Positions 15,653 to 19,666 of a DNA stretch of 19,666 nucleotides are shown piece by piece (the first letter of the stretch is position 1; each line of letters opens with the position of its first letter). The stretch is from contig CAVAPG010000029.1 in the NCBI GenBank assembly GCA_963590435.1, forward strand, positions 1-19,666. Direction: 5' to 3'. Source of the stretch: F23-B02 sp963590435. Its GTDB lineage: Bacteria; Bacillota; Clostridia; Oscillospirales; Oscillospiraceae. The notes below the pieces were generated by a model. It was not told where the DNA came from, searched no databases, and saw only the letters and a list, made by a program, of their open reading frames with translations. Both the position numbers and the translations under genes were made by a program.

Positions 15653-15922
15653 TCACAGCTTGTGCATTGCATCGAAGATGTCCTCTCGCTGAATGCGAAC
15701 AGACAGTCCGCGCCCCTCGCCGTATGTTTTCAGAACGTTCTGCAGATTCGCAAACGGCTCATCGCACAGCTCAAGGTCAACCACCATCATCATCGTGAAA
15801 TATCCTTCCATGACAGTCTGGCTGATGTCCGTGACATTTATATTATGCTCTGCAAGTCTGTTGCAGACTCCCGCAATTATGCCGACCTGATCCTTGCCGA
15901 CGACCGTTACTATTGCTTTCAT
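15653..15922 (-). CDS. ACT-domain protein, UPF0237 family
   Basis: An 89-residue stand-alone ACT domain, the usual length for UPF0237. It starts MKAIVTVVGKDQVGIIAGVC and continues with NRLAEHNINVTDISQTVMEGYF, the standard beta-alpha-beta ACT pattern in which the DxxGI/GV loop binds an amino acid or other small ligand at a dimer interface. I chose ATG at 15922 because GGGAGG lies ten nt upstream and family members start with this motif; the open frame back to 16051 runs through the promoter and has no support. It is the first gene of the ACT-UPF0210-birA unit. It probably senses a ligand for the UPF0210 protein; that is inferred from pairing only. Confidence 0.93.
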   Translation of the reverse strand: MKAIVTVVGKDQVGIIAGVCNRLAEHNINVTDISQTVMEGYFTMMMVVDLELCDEPFANLQNVLKTYGEGRGLSVRIQREDIFDAMHKL

Positions 15923-15955
15923 GAAGACATGCCCTCCCTTTGATTTTGAGAAATT

Positions 15956-15984
15956 ATTATATCTCAAACAGCAACGTTTTTCAA
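15956..15984 (-). promoter_or_regulatory. sigma-A promoter of the ACT-UPF0210-birA unit
   Basis: Minus-strand -35 TTGAAA (15979-15984), 17-bp spacer, perfect -10 TATAAT (15956-15961). An imperfect 18-bp dyad (15948-15965, 14 of 18 positions symmetric) covers the -10 box. Confidence 0.85.
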
Positions 15985-16035
15985 CATTCCGGATATGAAA
16001 ATATGCCGCTTGACCGTCTAGCTGCCTTATACGGC

Positions 16036-16065
16036 AAAAACCCGCCGGCATTGCCGACGGGTTTT
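16036..16065 (-). terminator. Intrinsic terminator after the ketopantoate-reductase pair
   Basis: On the minus strand AAAACCCG and CGGGTTTT arms, continued by a CGGC/GCCG inner stem with one mismatch, end in a T-run. It lies 22 nt after the stop of the last reductase gene and ends the transporter/reductase unit. The A-run on the other side could make it bidirectional. Confidence 0.88.
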
Positions 16066-16086
16066 ATCATCATTATGGGTTTGTAA

Positions 16087-17130
16087 TTACTTGCCGATAT
16101 GGAATGCGTTGCCGTCCTTATCCTGGAAGTACTGATTTGCATAGTTATCCTGGATGCAGTGGACAATCTTGGTGAGGATGTCGCAGGTCGGGGTTGCAAT
16201 TCCGAGGTCCTTGCCGTACTCAGCGATCTTGCCGTTGAGAACGTCGATCTCGGTCTGGCGCTGATGGAACAGTGCGTCCTGGCACATGGAGGGATAGTAG
16301 TCGCCGATGTTGGTGACGATGTCCTTATGGTCGTGAGCGATGAACTCGTCAGCATTCATGGGAACACCCTTTGCGGTTGCGACAGCGCAGGTCTCACGGA
16401 TAACGCCGTGGAACAGCTGCTGGCCCCAAGGATCAGCCTCAACCTCACCGATTTTCAGACGCAGAACTGCGCATACGGTGTTGACGGTTGCATTGACGCA
16501 GACCTTTTTCCAGATGAACTTGTAGATGTTGTTGTCGGTGCCCGGCTCGCCGTCGCGCCAGTAAGCATCGCAGCCGCCTTCACGGTAGCACTTGAGCATC
16601 TCTGCGCATGCTGCATCGTTGAGCTCGCTTCTGACAGCGCCGCCGAAGTTCATCTGAACGCCGCCTGCAGGAGTGGATACGCAATGGCCGGGCTCAGGCA
16701 GTGCAGTGCCGAGAACGCCGGAACCGATGATGCAGCGCTCTTTCGGGAAGACCTTGAAGAGGTTGTCATCGTTGCCGAGGCCGTTGATAAGGGAAACAGC
16801 GACGGTGGTGTCGCCGACGACGGGCAGAGAGTCCTGAATTGCCTGCTCGAGCTGGGTTGCCTTGGTCATGTAGATGATGACGTCGACCTTGCCCTCAGCT
16901 TCAGCTGCTGCTGCGGAGCTGGTGTAGGTGCGGAAGCCCTTGAGCTGATAGTTGTAATCGGTGTAAGCGCCGTTTTCTTCCTGGTGGATGGTGAAGTGCA
17001 TGCCGTCTTCGGCAACCTTCTTCATGTGTGCCTCATAACGGTCGATGAGGATCATGTCTGCGCCGCCCTTTTTCAGGTAAGAAGCAAAAACGCTGCCTGC
17101 TGCGCCGGAACCATACATTGCAATTTTCAT
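16087..17130 (-). CDS. Ketopantoate reductase (ApbA/PanE) family oxidoreductase, paralogue 1
   Basis: A 347-residue NADP(H)-dependent 2-oxo acid reductase-like protein. The N-terminal Rossmann domain starts MKIAMYGSGAAGSVFASYL, with the dinucleotide loop GSGAAG (7-12). Residues matching the catalytic set of E. coli PanE are Asn116 (LINGLG), Lys209 (WKKVCVN) and Glu294 (QRQTEIDVLNG), all intact. It is longer than PanE (about 300) through an insertion near 185-200 and a C-terminal tail QDNYANQYFQDKDGNAFHIG. It shares HQRQTE and SM-QD segments with the paralogue directly upstream, so this is a tandem duplication. With a transporter upstream and no panB/panC nearby, a substrate other than ketopantoate is plausible. 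Good AAGGAG site. Confidence 0.88.
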   Translation of the reverse strand: MKIAMYGSGAAGSVFASYLKKGGADMILIDRYEAHMKKVAEDGMHFTIHQEENGAYTDYNYQLKGFRTYTSSAAAAEAEGKVDVIIYMTKATQLEQAIQDSLPVVGDTTVAVSLINGLGNDDNLFKVFPKERCIIGSGVLGTALPEPGHCVSTPAGGVQMNFGGAVRSELNDAACAEMLKCYREGGCDAYWRDGEPGTDNNIYKFIWKKVCVNATVNTVCAVLRLKIGEVEADPWGQQLFHGVIRETCAVATAKGVPMNADEFIAHDHKDIVTNIGDYYPSMCQDALFHQRQTEIDVLNGKIAEYGKDLGIATPTCDILTKIVHCIQDNYANQYFQDKDGNAFHIGK

Positions 17131-17175
17131 TTTTATTCGTCTCCTTATAAAATAAAAATTTGGTATAAACTGAAA

Positions 17176-18129
17176 TTATTGTTTGCAATACTGCTTATCG
17201 TAGTTTTGCTGTATTGTCTGAATCATAAGCGTCAGGGTCTCGTTCACGGGGGTGGGAATGCCGAGCTGCTTGCCGTAGCGCACTATTGCACCGTTTAAAA
17301 GCTCGACCTCGGTCTGACGCTGGTGGATGAGCACATCCTGTGCCATGGACGGATAATATTTTGCAAAGCCCTCTCTGAGCCGCGGAAGCTCTTCGAGCAT
17401 TTCATCCCAGAGATCAACGCCCGTGAGTGCCTTTGCCACCGCACAGCCCTCCGCCCAGACGCTTTTTATAAGCTGTCTGCCGGTCTCGCAGTCGAGCATG
17501 GGGCCGACCTTGAGGCGCGTGAGTGAGGACAGGGTGTTGTAGCCGCTGTTTGATATCGCCTTTTTCCACACAAACGGGCGAATATCTTTTTCGAAGCTTG
17601 TCAGGCAGCCGCCATCGCAGAAGCACTTTTCAAGCTCCTTGCCCGCCTTTTCGGAAACGGGGTCGTTAACTGCCGCACCGAAGCGCATGATAACGCCGCT
17701 TTCGGGCTTTGAAACACATTTGCCCGGCTCGGGAAGCTCGGTGCCTATCGTGCCGAAGCCGTAAAGAATTCTGTCTTCGGGGACATATTTTTTCAGAACA
17801 TCGTCATTGCCGATGCCGTTCTGCAGGGAAACGACAACAGTCTCATCTCCGATGCAGGGCATGACCGAAGGCATGATGCCGTCGGTTTGCGTGGCCTTGA
17901 CCATGAGAATGACCATGTCCATAATGCCGATATTCTCGGAGGATGCGGCGGTATGGAATCCGGTGAGGAGTTCTTCGCCGGAGGGGCTGACAAAGGTCAT
18001 GCCGCACTCGGCAACCTTATCCATGTGCGCCTTGTAGCGGTCAACGAGCCAAAGCTCTGCGCCGCCCTTATTAAGATATGAAGCGAAAACGCTGCCGGCA
18101 GCGCCGGAGCCGATCATAGCTATTTTCAT
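17176..18129 (-). CDS. Ketopantoate reductase (ApbA/PanE) family oxidoreductase, paralogue 2
   Basis: A 317-residue member of the same family, with GSGAAG (7-12), Asn104 (SLQNGIG), Lys190 (VWKKAIS) and Glu274 (QRQTEVELLNG) retained from the catalytic set. It is clearly paralogous to the downstream protein (shared MKIAMxGSGAAGSVFASYL start, YYPSMxQDxLxHQRQTE block and a matching DNYxxQY-type end) but diverged in the middle and lacks the insertion and long tail. The two genes are 45 nt apart on one strand and could form a hetero-oligomer or act on related 2-oxo acids. AAGGA upstream of the ATG follows a strong hairpin. Its codon choice looks like the genome average, unlike the genes on either side. 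Confidence 0.88.
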   Translation of the reverse strand: MKIAMIGSGAAGSVFASYLNKGGAELWLVDRYKAHMDKVAECGMTFVSPSGEELLTGFHTAASSENIGIMDMVILMVKATQTDGIMPSVMPCIGDETVVVSLQNGIGNDDVLKKYVPEDRILYGFGTIGTELPEPGKCVSKPESGVIMRFGAAVNDPVSEKAGKELEKCFCDGGCLTSFEKDIRPFVWKKAISNSGYNTLSSLTRLKVGPMLDCETGRQLIKSVWAEGCAVAKALTGVDLWDEMLEELPRLREGFAKYYPSMAQDVLIHQRQTEVELLNGAIVRYGKQLGIPTPVNETLTLMIQTIQQNYDKQYCKQ

Positions 18130-18146
18130 AGTTCAAATTCCTTGGT

Positions 18147-18177
18147 CAAACACCACCGGACTTGCCGGTGGTGTTTG
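18147..18177. other. Perfect 13-bp intergenic stem-loop between transporter and reductase genes
   Basis: CAAACACCACCGG (18147-18159) and its exact complement (18165-18177) flank a 5-nt loop. On the transcribed minus strand no T-run follows, and the stem ends only five bases before the AAGGA ribosome binding site of the reductase gene. It may stabilise the upstream mRNA, cause partial attenuation or set processing. On the plus strand a T-rich stretch follows, but no plus-strand gene exists here. Confidence 0.7.
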
Positions 18178-18187
18178 GTTTTGGTTT

Positions 18188-19393
18188 TTACTCGAGCTCT
18201 GCCTTCTTCTCAGCAGAAAGCTTCTTGACTTTGGGAACGCCCCAGATGAGAACAGGAATGAAGATAACGAGGATTGCGTAGTAGCCGTCGTAGCCGTAGG
18301 CGTACTTGATGATGTTGCCCAGGCCGAGCAGGGAGAGTGCAAAGCAGATGCCGATGACGACAACGCCGACGATAACGCCGCGAACCTTCTCGCTCTTGAT
18401 GGCTTTGGGGAAGCAGTAGCCCTGGAAACGCTGAATCATGGTGAAGACCAGGGTAACGCTGGTGGATACGAATGCGCTGAAGAGCAGGATGCTGAAGATA
18501 ACCATCAGCCACTTGATGCCGACGAGGGTAAGAACCGTCTGGTTGGGGATGCCGCTTGCTGCAGTGGTGTAACCTTCGACTGCTCCGTCCTGGAGTGCCT
18601 TGAGCAGGGGATACCAACGAGAGAGCATTGCGGTGGATGCTGCCAGTGCAAGGCCGTTCATGAGCCAGCCGAGGATGTTTGCACGCTTGATGCCCTTAAA
18701 GCTCAAGCCTTCGCCTGCTGCGATCATTGCGGGGATGGAAACGCACTGGAATGCTGCGTAAACAAGAACGCCGCGCCAGACTGCTTCGGCGGGATTGGAT
18801 ACATATTCAGCTGCCTCGAGGCTGTTCTGAGCAAGCAGATTTGCGCTGATGGAATCAAAGTCTGCAGCAAAGCCTGCGATAACAACAACTGCTGTGGAAA
18901 TGAGGATTGCAACGGAAAGAACGGTGGAAGCTGCGATAACGAGCTTAACACCGAAGATGCTCAGGACGATGAGGACTGCAACAATTATGAGGTTGAACAG
19001 AATCTTGTTTGCCGTTACGGAATAATCAATGCCGAAGAAGTTTGCAAGAACTTCGCCTGCACCTGCAACTGCCGCCGCGACTGCCGCCAGAAGAATGACG
19101 ATGTAGAATATCTCAAAGAAAACCTCCATCCAGGGCTTCGGATACAGAGCCGAGAAGGTGTCCTTATAGTTCGTAAAGCCGTTGAGCTTTGCAAACTTCA
19201 TAACGGTGTACATTACCCATGCGAGTATGCCCATTGCGATAATGGGGAGAACTGCGGCCCACATGCCGTACTCTGCGAAATAACTTACTACCTGGTTACC
19301 GGAGGCGAAACCGCCGCCGACGTGGGTGCCGAACCACACGGATGCGACTGTAAATGCGGCCGCCCATGTGCCCTTGGCTGCTTTGTTGTTCAT
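18188..19393 (-). CDS. YkvI-like APC-superfamily membrane transporter
   Basis: A 401-residue polytopic inner-membrane protein with about ten hydrophobic helices (roughly 11-32, 45-66, 92-119, 131-152, 153-175, 208-226, 242-256, 293-315, 338-357, 370-386). The first helix has the glycine-rich break GTHVGGGFASGNQ typical of LeuT-fold transporters, where substrate and ion bind at unwound helices. The closest named group I recognise is YkvI of Bacillus, related to branched-chain amino acid and other amino acid permeases; substrate unknown. Clustered with two reductase paralogues, it may bring in an amino or 2-oxo acid that they act on. GGAGAG precedes the ATG. First visible gene of the unit; codon use looks biased towards highly expressed choices. 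Confidence 0.85.
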   Translation of the reverse strand: MNNKAAKGTWAAAFTVASVWFGTHVGGGFASGNQVVSYFAEYGMWAAVLPIIAMGILAWVMYTVMKFAKLNGFTNYKDTFSALYPKPWMEVFFEIFYIVILLAAVAAAVAGAGEVLANFFGIDYSVTANKILFNLIIVAVLIVLSIFGVKLVIAASTVLSVAILISTAVVVIAGFAADFDSISANLLAQNSLEAAEYVSNPAEAVWRGVLVYAAFQCVSIPAMIAAGEGLSFKGIKRANILGWLMNGLALAASTAMLSRWYPLLKALQDGAVEGYTTAASGIPNQTVLTLVGIKWLMVIFSILLFSAFVSTSVTLVFTMIQRFQGYCFPKAIKSEKVRGVIVGVVVIGICFALSLLGLGNIIKYAYGYDGYYAILVIFIPVLIWGVPKVKKLSAEKKAELE

Positions 19394-19666
19394 AATTGAC
19401 TCTCCTTTTTATAAGTCTCTTCTATTAACATTGCCCTTTTCGCATCGGAGGCTCCTCAACCGTCCGTCGAAAACTCGGGAAAAATGTTTTCGCGCTGTGC
19501 GCCCAGCTTTGTCAAAACCAAAACAAAGTCCCCGCCGCTCCGAAGGAATCCTTCGATAAAACAATTCCTTGGGCAACAGGGTTATACATATAATTATGAT
19601 TAATAATATAAATGCTTGCCGCGACAGACACACGAGGCTTTCCGCCTCCGCCGTATTCTGCGCTCC
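19394..19666. other. Leader region upstream of the transporter gene
   Basis: 273 nt with no gene I can support. On the minus strand it holds a TTGACA box (19510-19515) without a matching -10, an AT-rich stretch around 19590-19612, a palindrome CGAAGGAATCCTTCG (19541-19555), and a second arm ATTCCTT (19564-19570) that could pair with 19543-19549 instead. No T-box, glycine or other riboswitch signature that I can recognise. Confidence 0.5.

Noticed and set aside
15923..16051. N-terminal extension of the ACT protein
   Set aside because: The extra codons read through the promoter of the gene; the ATG at 15922 has a good ribosome binding site.
16099..17298. Plus-strand open frame of 399 codons
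   Set aside because: Antisense to the first ketopantoate-reductase paralogue and running into the next gene; composition (Val/Ala/Asp/Cys-rich) is typical of a shadow.
19394..19666. T-box or amino acid riboswitch before the transporter
   Set aside because: I looked for the T-box antiterminator core and a terminator hairpin before the ATG and found neither.

Overview
The window looks like ordinary chromosome from an anaerobic, probably gut-associated member of the Bacillota (class Clostridia; Oscillospirales-like is my best guess). The reasons are the recJ-rel-dtd-MBL gene order, Clostridia-type families (UPF0210 with its ACT partner, EFR1 flavodoxin/ferredoxin, YkvI-like transporter), strong AGGAGG-type ribosome binding sites, sigma-A promoters with 16-18 bp spacers, and moderately GC-rich coding sequence with AT-rich gaps. 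No complete mobile element, CRISPR array, rRNA or phage gene is visible.

Left block (1-5410, minus strand). A tight operon reads recJ (DHH exonuclease), rel (bifunctional (p)ppGpp synthetase/hydrolase), dtd (D-aminoacyl-tRNA deacylase), an MBL-fold hydrolase, and the first 25 codons of a COG2426-like membrane protein cut by the window edge. Stop/start overlaps are 1 and 4 nt. A good promoter lies upstream of recJ, back to back with the promoter of a plus-strand HAD phosphatase gene (5560-6210).

Middle block (6261-11020). A D-aminoacylase-family amidohydrolase has its own promoter and shares a bidirectional terminator with a convergent cupin gene. Divergent from the cupin is an ArsR-type regulator followed by an EFR1-type flavodoxin/ferredoxin protein. 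A class I/II aminotransferase with a very good promoter converges on that pair.

The stretch 11021-11877 is the least orderly part of the window. It holds the 3' remnant of a PhzF-family gene, an initiator tRNA-fMet gene (C1:A72 mismatch, three G:C pairs in the anticodon stem) with its own promoter and terminator, an 11-bp motif present in inverted orientation on both sides of the tRNA, and a doubtful small reading frame with a 10-bp tandem duplication. It looks like a chromosomal scar or an old integration site.

Right block (11868-19393, minus strand). One unit reads ACT-domain protein, UPF0210 protein, biotin ligase BirA, then a membrane-anchored Pro/Thr-rich protein. psuG (pseudouridine-5'-phosphate glycosidase) follows from its own near-consensus promoter. 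Upstream of the ACT promoter is a second unit: a YkvI-like LeuT-fold transporter, a strong intergenic hairpin, and two tandem ketopantoate-reductase paralogues, ended by a clear terminator. This last unit is the best candidate for a coherent but uncharacterised small pathway (uptake plus reduction of a 2-oxo acid-type substrate). I see no dramatic new system; the notable items are this cassette, the tRNA-fMet scar and the ArsR/EFR1/cupin arrangement.
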